NCBI RefSeq assembly: GCF_016722965.1
Contig: NZ_JAEQNB010000006.1
Span: 62,001-126,000, forward strand
From: Tumebacillus amylolyticus
Lineage (GTDB): Bacteria; Bacillota; Bacilli; Tumebacillales; Tumebacillaceae
Direction of reading: 5' to 3'
Length of the DNA stretch: 64,000 bases
Position numbers and translations under genes: made by a program. The notes under the pieces were generated by a model. It was not told where the DNA came from, searched no databases, and was given only the letters and a program-made list of their open reading frames with translations. Shown one piece after another: positions 48,222 through 56,652 of this stretch; position 1 is the first letter of the stretch, and the number at the start of each line of letters is the position of its first letter.

Positions 48222-49532
48222 ATGCAACAACAACCGAAAAAGAAAAAATTCGGCCTGGCGATCCAAATTGCCATCGGTCTGATCTTAGGTATTGCTGTGG
48301 GTGCGATCTTCTACGGCAACGCGAACGTGGCGAAAGTCCTGCAACCGATCGGGGACATCTTCATGCACCTGATCAAGATGATCGTCGTTCCGATCGTCAT
48401 CTCGACGCTCATCGTCGGGGTCGCGGGCGTCGGCGACGTCAAAAAGCTCGGCAAACTGGGCGGCAAGACGATTCTCTACTTCGAAATCGTCACCACCGTC
48501 GCGATCGTCATCGGTCTCTTGGCTGCGAACTTGCTTCACCCGGGTTCCGGTGTGGACATGGCGCATCTCGCCAAAACGGACATCACCAAGTATGTCGCGA
48601 CAAGCGACGGCATGAAGGCGCACTCCTTGCTCGACACCTTGGTCGCCATCGTGCCGACCAACATCTTTGACTCGATTGTCAAAGGCGACATGCTGGCGAT
48701 CATTTTCTTCTCCGTGTTCTTCGGCCTCGGGGTCGCGGCACTCGGAGAGCGTGGCAAGCCGCTGCAGAACTTCTTCCAAGCGACGGCCGACACGATGTTC
48801 TGGGTGACCAACCAAGTGATGAAATTTGCACCGTTCGGCGTCTTCGCGTTGATCGGCGTCACCGTCTCCAAATTCGGCGTCGCCTCTCTGCTGCCGCTGG
48901 GCAAACTCGTGCTCACCGTGTACGGCGCGATGGCGTTCTTCATCCTCGTGGTGTTCGGCGCGATTGCGTACCTGTCGAAGATCTCGATCTTCACCCTGCT
49001 CAAGATTCTCAAAGACGAGATCATCCTCGCCTACACCACCGCTTCGTCGGAGTCCGTTCTTCCGCGCATTATGGAAAAAATGGAAGCTTTCGGCTGTCCG
49101 AAGTACATCACTTCGTTCGTCGTCCCGACCGGCTATTCGTTCAACTTGGACGGTTCGACGCTGTACCAAGCGTTGGCGGCGATCTTCATCGCGCAGATGT
49201 ACGGCATCGACATGCCGATCTCGACACAGATTTCGCTGATGCTGGTGCTCATGGTCACGTCCAAAGGCATCGCCGGCGTACCGGGCGTCTCGTTCGTCGT
49301 CCTGCTCGCCACCCTCGGTTCTGTCGGCATTCCGCTGGAAGGTCTTGCCTTCATCGCCGGGATCGACCGTTTGCTTGACATGGCACGCACCGTCGTCAAC
49401 GTCGTCGGCAACTCGCTGGCGGCTGTGGTGATGTCGAAGTGGGAGCGTCAGTTCGACGAAGACAAGTCCAAGGAATACCTGAAATCCCTCAACAACAACC
49501 AGAGTGGAAGCAACAACGGGTTTTCTGCGTAA
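48222..49532 (+). CDS. dicarboxylate/amino acid:cation symporter (GltT-like)
   Basis: A 436-aa DAACS-family transporter that takes up glutamate, aspartate or C4-dicarboxylates with protons or sodium. Seen: serine-rich TTASSESVLPRIMEKM (helical hairpin 1), NLDGSTLYQ (substrate/cation binding), and GIDRLLDMARTVVNVVGN (helix 8). Its length fits the family. The start is ATG 48222 after AAAGTGGTGAG. The exact substrate among Glu, Asp and dicarboxylates cannot be read from the sequence. Confidence 0.9.
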   Translation: MQQQPKKKKFGLAIQIAIGLILGIAVGAIFYGNANVAKVLQPIGDIFMHLIKMIVVPIVISTLIVGVAGVGDVKKLGKLGGKTILYFEIVTTVAIVIGLLAANLLHPGSGVDMAHLAKTDITKYVATSDGMKAHSLLDTLVAIVPTNIFDSIVKGDMLAIIFFSVFFGLGVAALGERGKPLQNFFQATADTMFWVTNQVMKFAPFGVFALIGVTVSKFGVASLLPLGKLVLTVYGAMAFFILVVFGAIAYLSKISIFTLLKILKDEIILAYTTASSESVLPRIMEKMEAFGCPKYITSFVVPTGYSFNLDGSTLYQALAAIFIAQMYGIDMPISTQISLMLVLMVTSKGIAGVPGVSFVVLLATLGSVGIPLEGLAFIAGIDRLLDMARTVVNVVGNSLAAVVMSKWERQFDEDKSKEYLKSLNNNQSGSNNGFSA

Positions 49533-49563
49533 CTAGTGATTCTGAGTCAGATATGCTATGCTG

Positions 49564-49601
49564 AAAGGAGCCTCCTGTCTGTTGATGGGAGGCTCCTTTT
49601 T
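49564..49601 (+). terminator. terminator between gltT-like gene and birA
   Basis: The stem AAAGGAGCCTCC/GGGAGGCTCCTTT (loop of 11 bases) and T5. Confidence 0.8.
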
Positions 49602-49624
49602 CACGTAGTCGGGAGGTTTAATGC

Positions 49625-50599
49625 ATGCAAGAAACCATTTTACATATGTTGCGCGAGGCACCGGGCGGGTTCGTGTCCGGCGAAGCGATGTGCCAAGCGT
49701 GCGGCGTGTCGCGCACGTCGATTTGGAAACATATCAAGGAACTGCAAGACGCCGGCTACGAGATTGAAGCCGTGCGCAACAAAGGCTACCGCTTGGTTGT
49801 ATCGCCGGACCTCGTGACGGCGGCAGAAATTCGCGAAGGTCTGCAAACCACGTTGATCGGGCAGAGCATCGTCTACCGCGATACGATCGACTCCACGAAC
49901 ACGCTGGCGCAGCAATTGGCGCTGAACGGCGCGCCCGAAGGCACGGTGGTCATCGCCGACGAGCAAACCAGCGGTCGCGGACGTCGGGGCCGTCAATGGT
50001 TTTCACCTCCGCACTCGGGCATCTGGATGTCGCTGATCTTGCGTCCCGAATTGCCGTTGGCCCACGCCGCCCAGATCACGCTCGTCGCAGCCGTTGCGCT
50101 CTGTCAGGCATTGTCCCGCGCCACGGGAGTCAAAGCGGGCATCAAGTGGCCCAACGACATTCTTTTTGACGGGAAAAAGTGCTGTGGCATTCTCACCGAG
50201 ATGCACGCCGAATTTGACCAGATTCACCATCTCGTCGTCGGGATCGGCATCAACGTCAACGTCCCGCAGGAGGACTTCCCGGACGAGCTCCAAGACATCG
50301 CGACTTCGCTGCAAGCGATCCGTGGCGAACGCTTGCCCCGTGCCCAAGTGGTACGGACGGTGCTTGAGGAATTCGAACCCCTGTACCGCCAATACGTCGC
50401 CAACGGCGGCTTCGGCACTCTGCGCGACGCTTGGAAAGCCAACAACATCACCCTTGGCAACCGCATCGTCGCCCACACGGCGCGCGGTGACATCGAGGGC
50501 AAAGCGCTGGACATCGACGAATTCGGCGTTCTGCTGCTGGAGAAAGACAACGGCGAGCGAGAGAAGATCTACTCCGCCGACATCACCGTTTTCACTTGA
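49625..50599 (+). CDS. birA: biotin-protein ligase and biotin repressor BirA
   Basis: A 324-aa bifunctional enzyme: N-terminal winged helix (about 1-62) for DNA binding, and the biotinylation domain with GRGRRGRQWFSP (biotin-AMP loop), GIKWPNDILFDGKK and a C-terminal SH3-like part. It attaches biotin to carboxylases and, with the HTH, represses biotin genes. Its place between cca and panBCD agrees with B. subtilis, with extra genes in between. The start is ATG 49625; the gene ends at a terminator. Confidence 0.95.
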   Translation: MQETILHMLREAPGGFVSGEAMCQACGVSRTSIWKHIKELQDAGYEIEAVRNKGYRLVVSPDLVTAAEIREGLQTTLIGQSIVYRDTIDSTNTLAQQLALNGAPEGTVVIADEQTSGRGRRGRQWFSPPHSGIWMSLILRPELPLAHAAQITLVAAVALCQALSRATGVKAGIKWPNDILFDGKKCCGILTEMHAEFDQIHHLVVGIGINVNVPQEDFPDELQDIATSLQAIRGERLPRAQVVRTVLEEFEPLYRQYVANGGFGTLRDAWKANNITLGNRIVAHTARGDIEGKALDIDEFGVLLLEKDNGEREKIYSADITVFT

Positions 50600-50606
50600 T
50601 CGATCG

Positions 50607-50650
50607 AAAAACGCCTCAAGCCGGAGTAAATCGGCTGAGGCGTTTTTTTT
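50607..50650. terminator. bidirectional terminator
   Basis: The stem AAAAACGCCTCAaGCC with its near-complement and eight T, between birA and the converging glycosyltransferase. Confidence 0.85.
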
Positions 50651-51371
50651 ATTTCCGCTTCCCCCAACGTCGAAACGCGAGGGAGGCCATCGCTTGTACA
50701 GATCGTTTCCAAATTCCCAAGTGACTCCGGGAGACCGAGTTCCACCGGACCCGAACATGGTACAAAACTTGTGGCGTGTAGTGGAATCTGTAATGATCCA
50801 GCAAACGAAGCATCAAGGCGTAATCTTCGAAGAGCCGTCCCTTGGACGGGTCGTTCGTCGGCCAGCCCTTGATCCGGCGCAACGCGGACACTCGATAAAA
50901 ACGCGGCCCGAACGTGCGGTAGTAGCGGGCCCATTTTTCACGACTTACAAAAGGTTGTCCCTTGTACAACCTCGTCGGTACCCAAACTCCCTTGCGCCAC
51001 TCCCAACACCTTCGGTCTCCATACACGACGGCCACAGAACTTGACTGCCTGTCCATCACGGCGACCAGTCTCCGAATCGCGTCTCTCTCCAGCCAGTCGT
51101 CTCCATCAATCTCCAACAAATAAGCTCCCCGCGCTTTGGCGAGGCCGATATTCATGGCTTTTCCTTTCCCCAGATTGCGGGGCAAACGCACGTACCGAAT
51201 CCGCGGGTCTCTGTAGGATCTCACAATCGCTTCCGTCCGGTCTGTCGAAGCATCGTTGACGATCACAAACTCGAAGTTGCGGTAGGACTGGGTGAGAACA
51301 GAGTCGATACAGGTTCGCAGGTACGCAGCGTTGTTATAGGTAGCCAACAGGACGGTTACTTTTGAACCCAT
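50649..51371 (-). CDS. family 2 glycosyltransferase
   Basis: A 240-aa GT-A type glycosyltransferase. Seen: VTVLLATYNNAAYLRTCIDSVL, FVIVNDASTDRTE, and the metal-binding DxD in LLEIDGDDWL (Asp-Gly-Asp). There is no membrane segment, so it is a soluble or peripheral enzyme. It is divergent to a polysaccharide deacetylase about 100 bases away; both could act on cell-surface glycans. The sugar donor is unknown. Confidence 0.88.
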   Translation of the reverse strand: MGSKVTVLLATYNNAAYLRTCIDSVLTQSYRNFEFVIVNDASTDRTEAIVRSYRDPRIRYVRLPRNLGKGKAMNIGLAKARGAYLLEIDGDDWLERDAIRRLVAVMDRQSSSVAVVYGDRRCWEWRKGVWVPTRLYKGQPFVSREKWARYYRTFGPRFYRVSALRRIKGWPTNDPSKGRLFEDYALMLRLLDHYRFHYTPQVLYHVRVRWNSVSRSHLGIWKRSVQAMASLAFRRWGKRK

Positions 51372-51474
51372 CGAGCAAACTCTCCCTCATTTGATACTGC
51401 TTGATTATCTTATGAGAGGAGAGAGGAGTTCGTCCCTCATTTGGGCATGTTAACCCCAAAGGGAGGAGAGTCAG

Positions 51475-52191
51475 ATGAAAGGTTTGAAACGCCTGTTCGT
51501 GGGTTGCGTTTTCTTGCTGACCGTCCTGATCCCCGGACCCGGGGACGTACAGGCCCTGCAAACGCCCCACCACGATGTCGTTCGCGAAGTGGCGACAAGT
51601 CAAAAAGTGGTCGCCCTCACGTTTGATGACGGCCCTTATCCAAATACACCGCACATCCTCGATACATTGAAAAAGTACGATGCGAAAGCGACGTTTTTCT
51701 CCATCGGCAAGCGGGTGGAGTGGCTGCCCGATACGATCCGCCGAGAAGCGGCCGAGGGCCATGAACTGGCGAATCATACGTTCAACCACCCGTCGATGCG
51801 CAGAATTTCGCCGGAGAAACTGCACGAAGAGATCGTCCACGCCTCCGACACGATGGAAAAAGTCGCACAAGTCAAACCGGTGCTGTTTCGCCCGCCGGGC
51901 GGCTATTACAACGAAATGATCGTCTCGACCGCCGCCGCCGATCACTGCACGGTCGTCATGTGGTCGCCCAACCTCGACACGAAAGACTGGACACGCCCCG
52001 GCGTCTACAAAATCGTCCAATGCGTGCTGAAAAATGTCCGCAACGGCTCCATCGTGCTGTTCCATGACCGTGAACCCCAGACGACGGAAGCGTTGGAACA
52101 GATCTTGCCTGCACTGAAAAAGCAAGGATACACGTTCGTTACCGTCTCGGAGTTGCTTCAAGTTCGAAATGCTCCCACAAATTCTCACTAA
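51475..52191 (+). CDS. polysaccharide deacetylase (NodB domain), secreted
   Basis: A 238-aa exported deacetylase with a signal peptide at about 1-27. NodB motifs seen: LTFDDGPY (metal Asp-Asp), HTFNHPS (His ligands), FRPPGGYY (Arg) and IVLFHD. All main catalytic positions are kept, so it should remove acetyl groups from peptidoglycan or another glycan; peptidoglycan N-acetylglucosamine deacetylase is the likely type, as in spore cortex or wall modification. AAAGGGAGGAG precedes the ATG. Confidence 0.9.
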   Translation: MKGLKRLFVGCVFLLTVLIPGPGDVQALQTPHHDVVREVATSQKVVALTFDDGPYPNTPHILDTLKKYDAKATFFSIGKRVEWLPDTIRREAAEGHELANHTFNHPSMRRISPEKLHEEIVHASDTMEKVAQVKPVLFRPPGGYYNEMIVSTAAADHCTVVMWSPNLDTKDWTRPGVYKIVQCVLKNVRNGSIVLFHDREPQTTEALEQILPALKKQGYTFVTVSELLQVRNAPTNSH

Positions 52192-52220
52192 TACGTCTAG
52201 CACTCTTCAAAACAATGGGG

Positions 52221-52400
52221 TATACTTGACGTGTTGGAGACGGTATCGCATCCGAACTGTACTCCCGTTGTGCTAGACCATGACCACGTTTTCTTAACTT
52301 TACAATCTGCTCTGAGCCGATTCGGACCGAGACAGGGAACTGAGACTCTTGACCAAGGACAGACTCTTCGTGCCCATTTACCAGGCTCGCAGGGTCTTTT
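52221..52400 (+). promoter_or_regulatory. panBCD leader with possible attenuator
   Basis: TATACT (52221-52226) is a candidate -10. About 180 bases of leader follow, ending in a terminator-like hairpin (AGACTCTTCGTGCC pairing with GGCTCGCAGGGTCT, two mismatches) and seven T, about 55 bases before panB. The segment AGACTCTT occurs twice (52338 and 52359), the second in the hairpin. A 'pan' RNA motif is known upstream of panB in Firmicutes; whether this leader matches it needs a covariance search. Confidence 0.5.
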
Positions 52401-52454
52401 TTTGTCTACTACTTCTATATCGGCTCCCGGCAGACCACCAAGGAGGAGTCCTAC

Positions 52455-53309
52455 ATGAGCACGAGCAAGGCCACCACGGTCAAACTGCAAGAGATGAAAC
52501 GCGACCGTCAGAAGATCGTCATGCTGACCGCCTATGATTACCCGACCGCACGCACCGCCGAACAGGGCGGAATCGATGTGATTCTCGTCGGCGATTCGCT
52601 CGGAATGGTTGTCCTAGGGTACGACTCTACGCTTCCTGTGACTATGGAAGACATGATTCACCACACGAAAGCGGTTACGCGCGGATCGAAACAGACGATG
52701 ATCGTCACCGACCTGCCGTTTCTGTCGTACCACATCTCGACCCCGGAGGCGGTCCGCAACGCCGGACGCTTGATCCAAGAGGGCGGTGCAGACGCCGTGA
52801 AGCTCGAAGGTGGACGCGAAGTGATTGAACAAGTGCAAGCGATCGTCCGAGCGGGCATCCCGGTTTGCGGGCACATCGGCCTCCAACCGCAGATGGTCAA
52901 CCAACTCGGCGGGTACAAAGTGCAAGGCAAAGACTTCGACGGCGCGAAAAAAATCCTCGAAGACGCTCTGCTCCTGCAAGAAGCCGGTTGCTTCGCGCTC
53001 GTGCTCGAATGCGTCCCGACATCGCTTGCAGCGCTCATTTCCGAACGCCTGTCGATCCCGACGATCGGCATCGGCGCGGGGGACGGTTGCGACGGGCAAG
53101 TGCTCGTCGTCCACGACATGCTCGGCATCACGGACAAATACTTGCCGAAATTTGCGAAAAAGTACAGCGAACTGGCCGAAGACATGAAGGCGGCCGTCGC
53201 GCAGTACGCGCAAGAAGTGCGTGACGGGGCGTTCCCGGAAGCGCACCACGGCTTCAAAATGTCAGAAGACGTTTTGGAAAGACTCGTAGAGGAGACAGGG
53301 CTCTCATGA
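52455..53309 (+). CDS. panB: 3-methyl-2-oxobutanoate hydroxymethyltransferase
   Basis: 284 aa. It makes ketopantoate from ketoisovalerate and methylene-tetrahydrofolate, the first step to pantothenate. Seen: TAYDYPTARTAEQGGIDVILVGDSLGMV (active-site Asp and Mg site), ADAVKLEGG and GHIGLQPQMVNQLGGYKVQG with ECVP. AGGAGG lies before the ATG. It overlaps panC by 4 bases (ATGA), and panD follows, so all three are one operon. Confidence 0.96.
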   Translation: MSTSKATTVKLQEMKRDRQKIVMLTAYDYPTARTAEQGGIDVILVGDSLGMVVLGYDSTLPVTMEDMIHHTKAVTRGSKQTMIVTDLPFLSYHISTPEAVRNAGRLIQEGGADAVKLEGGREVIEQVQAIVRAGIPVCGHIGLQPQMVNQLGGYKVQGKDFDGAKKILEDALLLQEAGCFALVLECVPTSLAALISERLSIPTIGIGAGDGCDGQVLVVHDMLGITDKYLPKFAKKYSELAEDMKAAVAQYAQEVRDGAFPEAHHGFKMSEDVLERLVEETGLS

Positions 53310-54166
53310 TCATTTTGCACACCATCGCAGAAATTCGACGCTATGTACAAGAACAGCGGATGGGGGCGAAAACGGTCGGCCTCGTGCCGACGATGGGCTA
53401 TCTGCACGAAGGACATCTCTCCTTGGTGCGCCAAGCGAAGGAGCACTGCGACGTCGCGGTGATGAGCATTTTCGTCAACCCGCTGCAATTCGGGCCGAAC
53501 GAAGACTTTGACTCCTACCCGCGCGACCTCCAACGCGATGCGGCGCTGGCGGAGTCTGCCGGAATCGACGTCATCTTCGCTCCGAGCGTTGACGAGATGT
53601 ATCCGTCGGGCAACGGCAAGTCGCTCACCCATGTGGACGTCGAAGCGGTGACCGATACGCTCTGCGGCGCCAACCGTCCGGGTCATTTCCGAGGCGTGGC
53701 GACCGTCGTGACGAAACTGTTCAACATCGTGATGCCGGACAAAGCATTTTTCGGTCTCAAAGACGCCCAGCAGGTCGTCGTCATCCAGCAGATGGTCCGC
53801 GACCTGAACACGCCGGTCGAAGTGGTGCCGTGCCCGATCGTCCGCGAGCCGGATGGACTCGCGATGAGTTCGCGCAACGTGTACTTGAGCGACGACCAAC
53901 GCGTGCAAGCGATGGTGCTGAGCCGTTCGCTGTCCATGGCGGTTGAACGCGTGCAGCAGGGCGAACGCGATGCAGAGGCTCTGATCTCTGCTGTGCGCGC
54001 GATGATCGAAGAGCAACCGCTCGCGAACATCGACTATGTGCAGGCGGTCTCGCTCCGCGATCTGACGCCGCTGCAAACGCTTGATCAACCTGCGTTGCTC
54101 GCACTCGCCGTGAAATTCGGCAAAACCCGCTTGATCGACAACATCGTCCTCGACATCCAGCGATAA
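53306..54166 (+). CDS. panC: pantoate--beta-alanine ligase
   Basis: 286 aa. It joins pantoate and beta-alanine, with ATP, to pantothenate. Seen: VPTMGYLHEGHLSLVRQAKEHC (the HIGH-like motif), FVNPLQFGPNEDFDSYPRD, KLFNIVMPDKAFFGLKDAQQ and the KMSKS-like MSSRNVYLS. The ATG overlaps the panB stop. It lies between panB and panD. Confidence 0.96.
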   Translation: MIILHTIAEIRRYVQEQRMGAKTVGLVPTMGYLHEGHLSLVRQAKEHCDVAVMSIFVNPLQFGPNEDFDSYPRDLQRDAALAESAGIDVIFAPSVDEMYPSGNGKSLTHVDVEAVTDTLCGANRPGHFRGVATVVTKLFNIVMPDKAFFGLKDAQQVVVIQQMVRDLNTPVEVVPCPIVREPDGLAMSSRNVYLSDDQRVQAMVLSRSLSMAVERVQQGERDAEALISAVRAMIEEQPLANIDYVQAVSLRDLTPLQTLDQPALLALAVKFGKTRLIDNIVLDIQR

Positions 54167-54211
54167 ATACATTCGATCTTCTAAACCCAGAGAAAAAGGG
54201 GAATTCCAGAC

Positions 54212-54592
54212 ATGTTCCGAACGATGATGAAATCCAAAATCCACCGCGCAACCGTAACGGAAGCGAATCTGAACTACGTCGGCTCGATCACCATCGACCA
54301 AGACATTCTCGACGCCACCGATATCTGGGCGGATGAGAAAGTCCAGATCGTCAACAACAACAACGGGGCCCGTCTGGAAACGTATGTCATCTCCGGTCAG
54401 CGCGGTTCCGGCGTCATTTGCCTGAACGGTGCAGCAGCCCGTCTCGTGCAACCGGGCGACACTGTGATCATTATCTCCTATGCGATGATGAGCAACGAAG
54501 AAGCCCGTCTCCACAAACCGATCGTTGCGCTGATGGATAAGGACAACAAAATCGTCGACCTGATCACCGAGAAGGAAGCGACCATCGTCTAA
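54212..54592 (+). CDS. panD: aspartate 1-decarboxylase
   Basis: A 126-aa proenzyme that makes beta-alanine. It self-cleaves at Gly24-Ser25 (YVGSITID) to form the pyruvoyl group. Seen also: [13 protein letters not shown] and [16 protein letters not shown] with the catalytic Lys9-region and Arg. AAAAAGGGGAA precedes the ATG. It completes panBCD, so the cell makes pantothenate from valine precursors and aspartate. Confidence 0.96.
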   Translation: MFRTMMKSKIHRATVTEANLNYVGSITIDQDILDATDIWADEKVQIVNNNNGARLETYVISGQRGSGVICLNGAAARLVQPGDTVIIISYAMMSNEEARLHKPIVALMDKDNKIVDLITEKEATIV

Positions 54593-54598
54593 CCTCTT

Positions 54599-54630
54599 CC
54601 ACACCCCCAAGGGACCCCCTTGGGGGTGTT
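54599..54630 (+). terminator. hairpin after panD
   Basis: The stem ACACCCCCAAGGG with its complement; no long T-tract, so termination may be partial. Confidence 0.55.
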
Positions 54631-54667
54631 GTCGTACCTACCCAACCAATCTGAGGAGGCAATCCCT

Positions 54668-54892
54668 ATGAGAATCGGCAAAGGCCTGATGGATATCTTG
54701 GAAAGCATTCAAAAACCGTTCGTGGCAAAATCTGATGAACCGTGGCCGTCCGCGAGCTTCGAAGAAAATCGCGTACACAAATTGCTGACGGAAGGCTTGG
54801 TTGAAACGTACTATTTTGCCGGCACGAGCGCTTATGAAGCGATTGAGATCACGGACAAAGGCAAGGCCGAATACGAGCGCAGACATCTCTAA
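54668..54892 (+). CDS. hypothetical protein
   Basis: A 74-aa soluble protein that looks like a small winged-helix or mixed domain: IGKGLMDILESIQKPFVAKS, then ENRVHKLLTEGLVETYYFAG and ITDKGKAEYERRHL. The end resembles the last helix of HTH domains. AGGAGG precedes the ATG at 54668. It stands alone between panD and the next terminator. B. subtilis has dinG after panD, which is absent here. Confidence 0.72.
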   Translation: MRIGKGLMDILESIQKPFVAKSDEPWPSASFEENRVHKLLTEGLVETYYFAGTSAYEAIEITDKGKAEYERRHL

Positions 54893-54907
54893 GACCCTTT
54901 GTTGGAT

Positions 54908-54973
54908 AAAAAACCCCCCCATGCCACAGACTAACTCTTACATGAGTTTGTACTCTGGACGGGGGGTTTTTTT
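54908..54973 (+). terminator. terminator hairpin carrying the ribosome binding site of the TPR gene
   Basis: AAAAAACCCCCC pairs with GGGGGG and seven T; the loop is long (about 40 bases). The TPR gene starts at 54976, three bases after the T-tract. Its only possible ribosome binding site is the GGGGGG (54961-54966) of the 3' arm. Confidence 0.7.
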
Positions 54974-54975
54974 CA

Positions 54976-56535
54976 ATGTTCGAAAAGCCGTTTTCACTCC
55001 TAAACCGCGCCGTCGACCGCATTGAGGTCCAACTGCAAGAGGCCGACAGCGAACAACGACGCATCTTGGGCGAAGAACTCGTCGCCCTGCGCAACGCGTG
55101 CGACAAATATGTGGAGCAATGGCTGTCCTTTGAAGAGCGCGTCTCGGAGTTGTCCGAGGAGTACAACCTCGAACTCGACGGTACGTTGCCAAGTCCCGAA
55201 TTGCACGCCATCCAAGAAAAACTCGCCGCGCTCCAAAACGGCGAGACGCCATTCGCCGTGATCGAGGGCGAACCGACAGAGCCCGAAGAGGAAAAAAGCG
55301 CCGCCTCCGCGAGCGCCGTCCCACCGAACTCCAAACTCCCCGGCAAAAAAGGCACTACGCTTACGTACCAAGTTGGCGACGGACAATCGCTGCGCCCGCG
55401 CGATGAACTGATGGTCCGTTCGTTCCGCCGAGGCGTCGGCTATTTCGACCTGTTGATGTTCCCCGAAGCGATGGAGGAATTCGAACGCGTCCTGGAACTT
55501 GACGGAGACTTCCTCGTCGCCCGATTGTACCTCGCGTTCGGCTGCCTCTCACAAGGGGAGTATGAACGAGCGAGCACGCACCTCAATCTGATCACCGGAC
55601 GCGAGGAAGACGAATTCCTGCAAGCGACGATCCACAGCACATATGGACACATCTTCGTCGCGCAAGAAGAGTACGAATCGGCACTGGTCGAATTCGAGAT
55701 GGCGGCGAAACTCTTGCCCGAGTTCCGCGACATTGAATTTAACATCGCCTGTTGCCACTACAACCGCGGTCGTCTGCGCGAAGCACTGACGCACTTCCAA
55801 CGCGCCCTGATCCGCGATCCGGAAGACTGGGAAGCGCATCGCCTGTGCGGGCTGATCTGGGAGCAAATGGGTCACCGCGACCGCGCCTACCGCCACATGG
55901 CGCGCTCCTACGACCTCAACGGCGCACACGAGCAAGTCATTCTCGACTTCGCCCATCTCTCGGAACAGCAAGGCCAAACCGACCAAGCCCGCGCGCTCTA
56001 CAAAAAAGCGCTCCGCTACCACCCGAATTCCACCGCCGCGTTGGGGGGACTCGGCTGGATCAAACTGCGCGAGGGCGACGTTGCGACGGCGATCTCGCTT
56101 TTTAAAAAGCAACTGTCCTGTTCGCCGAACGATCGCCAAGGCTTGTTCAACCTCGGCTGGGGGTCGTACCAGTCCCGTGATTTCGAGCGTGCCGAACGTT
56201 GCTTCTCCCTGCTGCTGCGCTTGAATTCCCGCGATTCGTTCGCCATCGCAGGGCTTGCCCGCGTCTGGAGCATGACGCAAAAACGCGGCGAGGCCAAGGA
56301 ACAACTCTTGCGCCTCGTCGCGATGGAGGGGTCTGGCGAGAAAAAACTCGGCCTCTACCACCTCGGCCGTCTCGCGATGGAGGAGGAGTCGTATACACAA
56401 GCACTTCGCTACTTCAACGCCGCTTTGGTATACGACCGCGAGTGTGTGGAATCGCTGTTCTACAAAGGCGTGGCGCACTACGCGCTCGGCGAGTTGGAAC
56501 GGGCGCAACAGTGCTTTGCGAAATGCAAGTCTTGA
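54976..56535 (+). CDS. TPR-repeat protein
   Basis: 519 aa, soluble, mostly helical. N-terminal ~50 residues form a coiled coil (NRAVDRIEVQLQEADSEQRRILGEELVALRNACDKY); an acidic linker follows (about 95-115). From about 145 there are about ten tetratricopeptide-type helix pairs, such as PEAMEEFERVLELDGDFLVARLYLAFGCLSQGEYERA and the later ALGGLGWIKLREGDVATAISLFKKQL. TPR proteins hold complexes together; the partner is unknown. The start is ATG 54976, with the ribosome binding site in a terminator hairpin, so expression control looks unusual. Confidence 0.85.
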   Translation: MFEKPFSLLNRAVDRIEVQLQEADSEQRRILGEELVALRNACDKYVEQWLSFEERVSELSEEYNLELDGTLPSPELHAIQEKLAALQNGETPFAVIEGEPTEPEEEKSAASASAVPPNSKLPGKKGTTLTYQVGDGQSLRPRDELMVRSFRRGVGYFDLLMFPEAMEEFERVLELDGDFLVARLYLAFGCLSQGEYERASTHLNLITGREEDEFLQATIHSTYGHIFVAQEEYESALVEFEMAAKLLPEFRDIEFNIACCHYNRGRLREALTHFQRALIRDPEDWEAHRLCGLIWEQMGHRDRAYRHMARSYDLNGAHEQVILDFAHLSEQQGQTDQARALYKKALRYHPNSTAALGGLGWIKLREGDVATAISLFKKQLSCSPNDRQGLFNLGWGSYQSRDFERAERCFSLLLRLNSRDSFAIAGLARVWSMTQKRGEAKEQLLRLVAMEGSGEKKLGLYHLGRLAMEEESYTQALRYFNAALVYDRECVESLFYKGVAHYALGELERAQQCFAKCKS

Positions 56536-56539
56536 GTGG

Positions 56540-56578
56540 AGATCAGCCCTGATCATTAAGGGGCTGATCTTTTTTTTT
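56540..56578 (+). terminator. terminator
   Basis: The stem AGATCAGCCC/GGGCTGATCT with nine T, after the TPR gene. Confidence 0.85.
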
Positions 56579-56652
56579 CGTGAATCGAAACCAAATTCAG
56601 GAAATCGACGTCTTACGGGATAGAACTCAAGTGCCAAGGGAGGAAATACAAC

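Noticed and set aside
52231-52458. A 75-codon frame in the panB leader
   Set aside because: It has no good ribosome binding site, runs through the terminator hairpin and overlaps the panB start; a leader RNA is the better reading.
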